A stretch of 5,256 nt of DNA from an uncultured Ruminococcus sp. GTDB taxonomy: Bacteria > Bacillota > Clostridia > Oscillospirales > Ruminococcaceae. Both the position numbers and the translations under genes were made by a program. Location of the stretch: the NCBI GenBank assembly GCA_947178195.1, contig CAMWXM010000206.1, positions 1-5,256 on the forward strand, written 5' to 3'. Shown here piece by piece: positions 1 to 5,256 of this stretch (positions are counted from its first letter, which is position 1; the number at the start of each line of letters is the position of its first letter). The notes under the pieces are model-generated. The model was not told where the DNA came from. It saw nothing but the letters and a program-made list of their open reading frames with translations, and did no database searches.

Positions 1-211
1 CGGCTGCAGGGGCTGCGTACATATAGAAAAGCCGTTCTGGGGCGAAAGCTGTCCCGTAAAAGCCTGCTGTGAATCAAAAACTTACGAGCATTGCGGCGAA
101 TGTTCAGATTTTCCATGCGACTTATTGAAGCAATTTGCTTATGACGAAAATCAGGGCGATAACGGAAAACGAATAGAGCAATGCAAATGCTGGAAAAAGG
201 GAGATTTGTAA
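1..211 (+). CDS. DUF3795-type cysteine-rich protein, C-terminal fragment (5' end outside window)
   Basis: An open frame enters from the left edge (first full codon at base 2) and ends with TAA at 209-211, giving 69 visible residues. These contain ten cysteines in a pattern that recalls DUF3795: GCRGC at the start, CPVKACC around residues 17-23, HCGECSDFPC at 30-39, and a final CKCW at 61-64. The 'CxxC...FPC' block followed by a short helix is the typical end of that family, whose members are small proteins of unknown function, with the cysteines suspected to bind metal. Family membership is from memory of the motif pattern, not from a search. The N-terminal part, start codon and promoter lie outside the window. 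The stop overlaps the start of the next gene by one base (TAATG), so the two are probably translationally coupled. Confidence 0.75.
   Translation, partial: GCRGCVHIEKPFWGESCPVKACCESKTYEHCGECSDFPCDLLKQFAYDENQGDNGKRIEQCKCWKKGDL
199..203 (+). promoter_or_regulatory. Shine-Dalgarno site deciding the start of the alpha/beta hydrolase
   Basis: GGGAG lies seven bases before the ATG at 211, inside the last codons of the DUF3795-type gene. The in-frame ATG at 181 has no comparable purine-rich site upstream, and using it would put ten extra residues in front of the basic, membrane-anchor N terminus. The start at 211 is therefore preferred. Confidence 0.7.
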
Positions 212-1272
212 TGAAGATAACAAAGAAAAAGCTTGTAAAAAGAATTATACTGATTTTTTTACTTATTGTTTTTCTGGCGTATGTTATAGGCTCATTTTTT
301 GGAGTACGGTATGTGCTTCATGAAAATTTTGGCAGAGCTGAAATATTTGAATATACTGGCTATTACAAATATGAGGATTATGCAGATAAATATGACCGAG
401 AAGAAATTATTTTCAATTCTGGGGATAATAAGCTTACCGGTTATATTTACGGCGACGGCGACAAGGGGCTTGTAATTATTTCTCACGGTCTGGGAGGATA
501 TTCGGAATCTTATATTTCTGAAACCTTATATTTTGTAGATCACGGCTATAAGGTTTTAGGCTTTGATAACACCGGTTCGGGAAGAAGCGAGGGTGAAGGT
601 ACTATGGGAATGGCTCAGTCGGTGATAGACTTAGACGCCGCTCTGACCTTTGCCGAGTCAGACGACAGACTGAAAAATCTTCCCATATTTCTTTACGGTC
701 ATAGCTGGGGCGGATATGCGGTCACTGCCATTCTGGATTCAGACCATGACATAAAAGCGGCTGCAAGCGTTTCAGGATACAGTACGCCAATGGATATATT
801 ATTTGAGCGGGCACAGTCAATGATGAGTAAACCTCTTGCATTTATTGAGTATCCTTTTATCTGGCTCAATAATAAAATTACTTTTGGCGGTAAGGCTAAT
901 ATATCCGCTGTGGATTCTATAAATTCATCGGACGCTCATGTTCTGATAATTCATGGTACTGAAGATGAAACAATTAAATTTGACGGAGCGTCTATTATTT
1001 CTCACAAGGATGAAATAACTAATCCCAATGTTGAATATAAAATAATGGAGGGAAAGGGTCATAATGATCTTTTCTTAGATGACGAAACGATAAAATATAT
1101 AAAAGAGAAAAACGAAGAATACAGTAAGTTATATGATGAATATGATGGAAATGTACCTGAAGAAGCAGATAAGAAATTTTATGATAATGTTGATAAAAGC
1201 AAAACAAGCAAGATTTCAGAAGAATTTATGGGTGATGTAAATGAATTTTTTCAAAATGCATTAGAAAATTAA
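211..1272 (+). CDS. Membrane-anchored alpha/beta hydrolase (serine hydrolase)
   Basis: 353 residues from the ATG at 211. The N terminus is strongly basic (MKITKKKLVKR) and followed by a hydrophobic helix at about residues 12-30, a signal-anchor arrangement that should place the catalytic domain outside the membrane. The hydrolase fold is complete: oxyanion-type SHGLGG at 91-96, a second strand ending in GFDNTGSGRSEG, nucleophile elbow GHSWGG at 163-168 with Ser165, probable acid Asp252 in HGTED, and His284 in GKGHND. It resembles the broad Hydrolase_4 / YqkD-like group of esterases and peptidase-like enzymes, whose substrates cannot be read from sequence. A highly charged, Asp/Glu/Lys-rich extension of about 60 residues follows the catalytic His. 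The gene starts on the stop of the preceding gene and ends 16 bases before the cellulase gene, so an operon is likely. A role in trimming acyl groups from plant polysaccharide is possible but only inferred from that neighbour. Confidence 0.9.
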   Translation: MKITKKKLVKRIILIFLLIVFLAYVIGSFFGVRYVLHENFGRAEIFEYTGYYKYEDYADKYDREEIIFNSGDNKLTGYIYGDGDKGLVIISHGLGGYSESYISETLYFVDHGYKVLGFDNTGSGRSEGEGTMGMAQSVIDLDAALTFAESDDRLKNLPIFLYGHSWGGYAVTAILDSDHDIKAAASVSGYSTPMDILFERAQSMMSKPLAFIEYPFIWLNNKITFGGKANISAVDSINSSDAHVLIIHGTEDETIKFDGASIISHKDEITNPNVEYKIMEGKGHNDLFLDDETIKYIKEKNEEYSKLYDEYDGNVPEEADKKFYDNVDKSKTSKISEEFMGDVNEFFQNALEN

Positions 1273-1276
1273 TATC

Positions 1277-1283
1277 AGGAGGT
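1277..1283 (+). promoter_or_regulatory. Strong Shine-Dalgarno site of the GH9 gene
   Basis: AGGAGGT is close to an ideal complement of the 16S rRNA 3' end and lies five bases before the ATG at 1289. It occupies much of the 16-base gap after the hydrolase stop. This fixes the cellulase start and suggests efficient translation from a shared transcript. No separate promoter is visible in the gap. Confidence 0.85.
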
Positions 1284-1288
1284 AATAA

Positions 1289-3991
1289 ATGCTAAAAAGA
1301 AAAATAAAAAAAACGACAGCTTTAATAATAACATCAGTTATCACGGCTTTTAATACTACTGCAATTTTGCCGTCTGCAACTGTTTCGGCAGGTCAGCTCC
1401 TTGGACAAACAGATTTTGAACAGGGTGTGGGACTGCCATGGCATGTATGCGAGTCAGCTCCCGGTGAAATGGAATTTGACATTTCAGACGGCGTATACAA
1501 AATCACAATAGTAAATCCCGGTGGAGCGTCAAAAGGCGGCGAGGACAGATGGGACTGTCAATTCCGCCACAGAGGTCTTACAATCACAAGCGGCAATACC
1601 TATAACGTATCCTTTGATATTACCGCCAGCAACGATTGTACCTACTATACAAAAATAGGTGATATGGCTGATCCTTATGCTGAGGACTGGCACGGCGAAT
1701 CTGACCCTTCACAGCATGAATCCACATGGGACGTAAAACCCCTTACCGCAAATCAGACCCAGACAGTAAACGGTACATTTACCGCAAACAGAACCGCAGA
1801 GGTGGAATGGGCGTTTCATATAGGCGGCGACAGCGTTCCTGAGGGTACGGTTTTTACATTCGATAATATGTCACTTGAATGTACCACAAGCGATGAAAAT
1901 GATTATAAAGCGCCGGAAGAATGGATACGTTCAGACATTATGACAAATCAGCTGGGATATTTTACGGATATGAAAAAAAGGGCTACTCTCCTCTCGGACG
2001 AATCTTCTCCAGTCGGTTTTGAGGTTATCGACGCAAACGGAAACAGCGTTTATTCGGGAAAATCCGAGCCTAAGGGACACGACGAGGATTCGGGCGATAA
2101 CGTTCATGTGCTTGATTTTTCGGATTTTACAGAATTGGGAACCTATCATCTGGAATCCGACGACGGAGCGGAAAGCCGAGAATTTAATATAGGAAACGGT
2201 GAACTATATTCATATATGCTTTTCGACGCTTTGAACTATTTTTATCAGAACCGCAGCGGTATCGACATAGAGCAGCCGTATATTTTATCCGGTGACAGCT
2301 CCGAACTTATGAGAAAAGCGGGTCATTCTCCGGATATGGCAACTGTCGAGCAGACATGGGGATATTCCGTCAGCAGCGGTACTCTTGACGTTACGGGCGG
2401 CTGGTACGACGCAGGCGACCACGGTAAATATGTTGTAAACGGTGGCATTTCCCTCTGGACTATGCAAAATCAGTATGAAATTGCACAGAAAAACGGCTAT
2501 GATGACGTTTACAATAGTATGGTAATTCCTGAAAATCAAAATGAATATCCTGACCTCCTCGATGAAGCAAGATATGAAATGGAATGGATGTTTAAAATGA
2601 TGGTCAAGGACGGCGAATATGCCAATATGGTATACCACAAGGTTCATGACATTAAGTGGACGGCTCTTGCACTTGCTCCTGCTGACGATATGGAGGAACG
2701 TATCATAAAACCGCCGACAACTGCGGCTACTCTTAATCTGGCGGCTTGTGCAGCTCAGGCTTACCGTTTGTGGAAGAATATTGATCCTCAGTTTGCAAAG
2801 CAGTGTCTTACAAATGCACAGGCGGCTTATGACGCAGCGAAGGCTCACCCTAATATGTACGCTCCATTGGACGAATCTGTGGGCGGAGGACCTTACGGCG
2901 ACGACGACGTATCTGATGAATTTTATTGGGCGGCATGCGAGCTTTTTATTTCCACAGGGGACGCTCAGTCCGTTGATGGTCACGGTGGAGATTATTATAT
3001 TAAGGATATGATGGCCTCAGAACATTATATGAAGATCGACACAAGACTTTCGGGCGGCGAAGACGTGGACAGTGTGGGCAGTTTTAACTGGGGTCATACT
3101 GCGGCTCTGGGAAACCTGTCCCTTGCTCTTAATACAAGTATGCTGGATTCAGCAGCCTCTCAGTTGCTTACTGATAATCTGAAAAAAGCTGCTGATTATT
3201 ATGTAGGACTTACAGAAGAACAAGGTTATGGTCAACCATACAGACAAAGCACAATCAACAATACTATCAGCGAACAAGGTTATACATGGGGTTCAAATTC
3301 ATTTATCATGAATAACAATATGATAATGGCTTATGCTTATGAGCTGACTGGTCAGCAGACTTATCTTGACGGTATTATAAGCGGCATGGATTATATTCTT
3401 GGACGTAATCCTATGGACTATTCTTACGTTACAGGCTATGGCGCTCATGCTGTGGAAAATCCGCACCACAGATGGTGGTCTTATCAGGCTGATTCCACTT
3501 TTCCACAAGCGCCAAGCGGAGTGTTGGTAGGCGGACCGAATTCGGGTATGCAAGACCCGTGGGTACGTGGTTCAGGTTGGAAAATGGGAGAGATCGCTCC
3601 TGCAAAATGCTATATGGATAATATCGAGGCATGGTCGGTAAATGAGTGTACCATTAACTGGAATGCACCTTTAGCATGGGTATCGGCTTATGTTGCCGCA
3701 CAAAACGGTGGTATTGTCGTTACTTTCGGAAGCAACGATCCTGAATCAAATTCAAACAGAATGCTTGGAAAATTAGATACAAATCCTGCTGAGGGAAAAA
3801 ATGTTCAGGGCGATTATAAGGCTTCGGTCGAAAACAACAAAAGCAGCAAAAGCAAGGGCGGCTGGGGTCTTGTACCAATCTATATCGGTCTTACGGCTGC
3901 GGTAATTATTACCGAGCTTGTGATTTTATTTGTGAAACGCTCAAAAAATAAGGCCAAAATAAGTAATACAGACGAAATATTAAAAGAATAA
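1289..3991 (+). CDS. GH9 cellulase (endoglucanase/cellobiohydrolase type) with CBM4-like module and C-terminal membrane anchor
   Basis: 900 residues. A Sec signal peptide (KRKIKK, then a hydrophobic stretch) has a probable cleavage site after VSA at 32-34. Next come a CBM4/9-like beta-sandwich at about 38-198, with the typical WDCQFRHRGLTI...YNVSFD core, and a CelD-type Ig-like domain at about 215-300. The GH9 (alpha/alpha)6 catalytic domain spans about 305-805. Its active-site signatures are intact: GGWYDAGDHGKY at 370-381 (Asp374 and Asp377, the water-activating pair), the ENPHHR substrate-binding motif at 723-728, and the general acid Glu786 in VNECTINWNA. GH9 enzymes of this layout cleave beta-1,4-glucan by inversion; endo or exo mode cannot be told here. 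A hydrophilic linker (about 812-858) leads to a hydrophobic helix at about 861-882 and the basic tail KRSKNKAK, predicting a cellulase tethered in the membrane with its catalytic part outside. No dockerin, CBM37-like tail or LPXTG motif is visible. It is the last gene of the rightward block. Confidence 0.96.
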   Translation: MLKRKIKKTTALIITSVITAFNTTAILPSATVSAGQLLGQTDFEQGVGLPWHVCESAPGEMEFDISDGVYKITIVNPGGASKGGEDRWDCQFRHRGLTITSGNTYNVSFDITASNDCTYYTKIGDMADPYAEDWHGESDPSQHESTWDVKPLTANQTQTVNGTFTANRTAEVEWAFHIGGDSVPEGTVFTFDNMSLECTTSDENDYKAPEEWIRSDIMTNQLGYFTDMKKRATLLSDESSPVGFEVIDANGNSVYSGKSEPKGHDEDSGDNVHVLDFSDFTELGTYHLESDDGAESREFNIGNGELYSYMLFDALNYFYQNRSGIDIEQPYILSGDSSELMRKAGHSPDMATVEQTWGYSVSSGTLDVTGGWYDAGDHGKYVVNGGISLWTMQNQYEIAQKNGYDDVYNSMVIPENQNEYPDLLDEARYEMEWMFKMMVKDGEYANMVYHKVHDIKWTALALAPADDMEERIIKPPTTAATLNLAACAAQAYRLWKNIDPQFAKQCLTNAQAAYDAAKAHPNMYAPLDESVGGGPYGDDDVSDEFYWAACELFISTGDAQSVDGHGGDYYIKDMMASEHYMKIDTRLSGGEDVDSVGSFNWGHTAALGNLSLALNTSMLDSAASQLLTDNLKKAADYYVGLTEEQGYGQPYRQSTINNTISEQGYTWGSNSFIMNNNMIMAYAYELTGQQTYLDGIISGMDYILGRNPMDYSYVTGYGAHAVENPHHRWWSYQADSTFPQAPSGVLVGGPNSGMQDPWVRGSGWKMGEIAPAKCYMDNIEAWSVNECTINWNAPLAWVSAYVAAQNGGIVVTFGSNDPESNSNRMLGKLDTNPAEGKNVQGDYKASVENNKSSKSKGGWGLVPIYIGLTAAVIITELVILFVKRSKNKAKISNTDEILKE

Positions 3992-4036
3992 AAAAATGTC
4001 CCACAAAGACTTACTACTTTGTGGGACATTTTTTTA
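3989..4036. terminator. Bidirectional intrinsic terminator between converging genes
   Basis: A perfect 20-bp inverted repeat (3989-4008 with 4017-4036) encloses an 8-base loop (4009-4016). The core GTCCCACAAAG/CTTTGTGGGAC is GC-containing and is flanked by seven A and seven T residues, so transcripts from either side end in a U tract. The TAA stop of the GH9 gene forms the base of the stem, and the TAG stop of the leftward sfsA gene (complement of 4014-4016) lies in the loop. The last four sfsA codons (Cys-Pro-Thr-Lys) are therefore encoded by one terminator arm. Confidence 0.93.
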
Positions 4037-4733
4037 ATTCTATTGGTACAGATTTTGTTATGTTCAGGCTTTCAGGTGTTACAGCACATTCGTAAGCAAG
4101 AATATGTACGCCCTTTTCAGCCGCATACCTCAGAACGTTGCCAAATTCCTTATGGGTAACATCATTGGGAGTAAATTTCTTTGTTCCCGACATCTGGATC
4201 ACAAACAAGACATAGCTGTGATAACCATTTTCCATCGCCCTGATAAGCTCGTTTATATGCTTCACTCCCCTATCGGTCGGCGCATCTGGAAATGAAGCGA
4301 CGCCTTCATTTTCAAGGGTCACACCTTTGACCTCAACAAAACCTTTTTCGCCGTTTTTATCCTCAATATAGAAATCCAGACGAGACTCTCCGTATACCTT
4401 TTCGGGACGTATTATAATCAGCTCCGACATGCCGGGCAATTTTATATTGCCGTTTTCCAGAGCCTCTCTGGCAACTTTATTCGGAGCCTGAGAGTCCATA
4501 TTTATTAATAGACCGCCTTTTCTTACTGCAACAAGATCATATAACAGCTTGCGTTTACTTTGCCGATAGCTGAAATCCTCCAGATAAACAACGGCGTCAG
4601 GAACAAGCAATTCACGGCATCTTCCTGTATTTTTAACATGAACGGAAACTTCCTTCCCATTCAGAAGAACATGTGCAACAAAACGATTCGGACGTGAAAT
4701 AAATTTCGCAGCAACTATTTTTTCGTACTTCAT
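4014..4733 (-). CDS. sfsA: SfsA family protein (putative DNA/RNA-binding nuclease-like; sugar fermentation stimulation protein A)
   Basis: 239 residues from the ATG at 4733, close to the roughly 230-240 residues usual for SfsA. The N-terminal half is the OB-fold-like part with SRPNRFVAHV at 13-22 and the family motif HVKNTGRCRELL at 32-43. The C-terminal half has a PD-(D/E)XK-type nuclease pattern: SRLDFYIE at 117-124 (Asp120) and FVEVKGVTL at 132-140 (Glu134, Lys136), followed by the highly conserved FPDAPTDRG at 148-156. In E. coli SfsA was linked to maltose metabolism and DNA binding; its cellular role in Firmicutes is not settled. The ATG at 4733 overlaps the TGA of the upstream phosphatase gene (ATGA) and has GGAGA at 4738-4742. 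An alternative in-frame ATG at 4757 would add eight residues, but its GAGGG touches the start codon, so it is less likely. The 3' end lies inside the shared terminator. Confidence 0.95.
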   Translation of the reverse strand: MKYEKIVAAKFISRPNRFVAHVLLNGKEVSVHVKNTGRCRELLVPDAVVYLEDFSYRQSKRKLLYDLVAVRKGGLLINMDSQAPNKVAREALENGNIKLPGMSELIIIRPEKVYGESRLDFYIEDKNGEKGFVEVKGVTLENEGVASFPDAPTDRGVKHINELIRAMENGYHSYVLFVIQMSGTKKFTPNDVTHKEFGNVLRYAAEKGVHILAYECAVTPESLNITKSVPIELKKCPTK

Positions 4734-5176
4734 AGATTCTCCATCAGCGTAAGACATCCCTCGTAAATATCACGGTAGGCAACGTCAAATCTTTCGGTAT
4801 ACCAAGGGTCTGAAACATCTCGGTTTTTCAGCAGCTTGCTGACTTTATTTTCAGGGTCGCCGCCGAAAATCCTTACAGCATTGTCAATATTATGGCTGTC
4901 CATGCAAAGAAAAATATCATACCTGTCATAATCGGATTTTTTAAGCTGTACCGCTCTTTTGCCCTTGCAGGAAATGCTGTGCTTTTCAAGCTCTGCCTTT
5001 GCAGGAGGATATACAGGATTGCCGATCCCATTCCATATTTCCTCTGTGCTTGTGGCAGAAGAAGCAATGACAAACTCTTTTTCACGTCCACTTTTTTTCA
5101 CCATATCCTTGAAAATAAATTCTGCCATCGGACTGCGGCATATATTACCGTGACAGATAAACATAATTTTTATCAT
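4730..5176 (-). CDS. Low-molecular-weight protein-tyrosine phosphatase
   Basis: 148 residues, the normal size for this family. The N terminus carries the phosphate-binding loop right after the first beta strand: IMFICHGNICRSPMAE, a CX5R-S motif with nucleophile Cys8 and Arg14. The general acid is Asp123 in DVSDPWYTERFD, the DPWY form typical of true LMW phosphatases. Such cytoplasmic enzymes remove phosphate from protein tyrosine (or arginine) residues through a phosphocysteine intermediate. In Firmicutes they often act on kinases controlling exopolysaccharide or on stress regulators, but no kinase is present here, so the target is unknown. The start at 5176 is supported by AGGTGA at 5183-5188, six bases upstream. 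It is the first gene of the leftward pair and overlaps sfsA by four bases (ATGA), indicating co-transcription and coupled translation. Confidence 0.94.
   Translation of the reverse strand: MIKIMFICHGNICRSPMAEFIFKDMVKKSGREKEFVIASSATSTEEIWNGIGNPVYPPAKAELEKHSISCKGKRAVQLKKSDYDRYDIFLCMDSHNIDNAVRIFGGDPENKVSKLLKNRDVSDPWYTERFDVAYRDIYEGCLTLMENL
4738..4742 (-). promoter_or_regulatory. Shine-Dalgarno site deciding the sfsA start
   Basis: On the minus strand GGAGA lies four bases before the ATG at 4733, within the last codons of the phosphatase gene. Together with the ATGA stop/start overlap it favours this start over the ATG at 4757. Confidence 0.6.
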
Positions 5177-5196
5177 ACCTTTTCACCTTTTATATA

Positions 5197-5225
5197 ATTA
5201 TAATACTATAAATGAGCATTTTCAG
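5197..5225 (-). promoter_or_regulatory. Probable sigma-A-type promoter for the phosphatase-sfsA operon
   Basis: On the minus strand a perfect -10 hexamer TATAAT (5197-5202) is preceded, after a 17-base spacer, by CTGAAA (5220-5225), which matches four of six bases of the -35 consensus. Transcription would start near 5190, leaving a leader of only about 14 bases that still includes the AGGTGA ribosome binding site. The surrounding AT-rich sequence offers other weak -10-like hexamers such as TATAGT at 5205-5210, so the exact start is uncertain. Confidence 0.6.
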
Positions 5226-5244
5226 AATGAATTAGTGAAAATGC
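5216..5244. repeat. 9-bp inverted repeat overlapping the -35 region (possible operator)
   Basis: GCATTTTCA (5216-5224) and TGAAAATGC (5236-5244) are perfect inverted copies separated by 11 bases, with arm centres 20 bases apart, about two helical turns. The left arm covers nearly all of the putative -35 element of the leftward promoter. This geometry would suit a dimeric regulator, but no regulator is known and an AT-rich palindrome of this size could arise by chance. It is not followed by a T tract in either direction, so it is not a terminator. Confidence 0.4.
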
Positions 5245-5256
5245 ACAAAAAGGATC

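Noticed and set aside
181..210. Upstream in-frame ATG at 181 as start of the alpha/beta hydrolase
   Set aside because: It lacks a good ribosome binding site and overlaps the DUF3795 gene by 31 bases. The ATG at 211 has GGGAG at proper spacing and begins a classic basic signal-anchor N terminus.
2285..2983. Long open frame on the minus strand (232 codons) inside the GH9 gene
   Set aside because: It is antisense to conserved GH9 sequence including the catalytic DAGD motif. Its translation shows no recognisable domain, and it has no supporting ribosome binding site or operon context.
3722..3991. Dockerin or CBM37-like module at the GH9 C terminus
   Set aside because: No paired calcium-binding DxNxDG-type repeats and no folded-domain-length sequence are present after the catalytic domain, only a linker, a helix and a short basic tail.
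4734..4757. ATG at 4757 as start of SfsA
   Set aside because: GAGGG directly abuts the codon, leaving no spacing. The ATG at 4733 has GGAGA, an ATGA overlap, and gives the usual family N terminus MKYEKIV.
4730..5176. Arsenate reductase of the LMW-phosphatase fold instead of a phosphatase
   Set aside because: The DPWY general-acid motif is phosphatase-like, and the C-terminal redox cysteine arrangement of thioredoxin-coupled arsenate reductases is not evident. No arsenic genes are nearby.
4892..5197. Plus-strand open frames opposite the phosphatase gene
   Set aside because: They are shadows of a well-conserved LMW phosphatase on the other strand and show no recognisable protein features.
5216..5256. 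Inverted repeat at the right edge as a terminator
   Set aside because: Neither side of the 9-bp repeat is followed by a T tract in the transcribed direction, and it sits over a promoter-like sequence.

Overview
The window looks like a piece of chromosome from a low-to-moderate GC Clostridia-type Firmicute, most likely a Ruminococcus-like plant-fibre degrader. The support is a large secreted GH9 cellulase of the CBM4 / Ig-like / GH9 type, AGGAGG-type ribosome binding sites, Firmicute-style SfsA and low-molecular-weight phosphatase proteins, and AT-rich spacers. Genus-level assignment is inference only.

Left, rightward block (1-3991): the C-terminal end of a cysteine-rich DUF3795-type protein is cut by the window edge. 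Its stop codon overlaps the start codon of a membrane-anchored alpha/beta hydrolase. Sixteen bases after that gene, behind a near-perfect Shine-Dalgarno sequence, comes a 900-residue GH9 glycoside hydrolase with a signal peptide, a CBM4-like module, a CelD-type Ig-like domain, a complete GH9 catalytic domain and a C-terminal transmembrane helix with a basic tail. The three genes look co-transcribed. Two of the products are predicted to sit in the membrane with their catalytic domains outside the cell. This suggests a small cell-surface polysaccharide-processing unit, although the substrate of the alpha/beta hydrolase is unknown.

Right, leftward block (4014-5176): a low-molecular-weight protein-tyrosine-phosphatase-like gene and sfsA, joined by an ATGA overlap. 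A recognisable sigma-A-type promoter lies just upstream, and its -35 element is overlapped by a 9-bp inverted repeat. The function linking the two genes is not evident from sequence.

The blocks converge on one very compact 20-bp perfect hairpin with A/T tracts on both sides. It should terminate transcription in both directions, and it contains the stop codons of both flanking genes. No RNA genes, mobile elements, CRISPR arrays or phage genes were seen. There is no gene-free stretch longer than 300 bases. I found no clearly new multi-gene system; the most notable points are the membrane-anchored cellulase architecture, its pairing with a surface hydrolase, and the stop-codon-containing bidirectional terminator.
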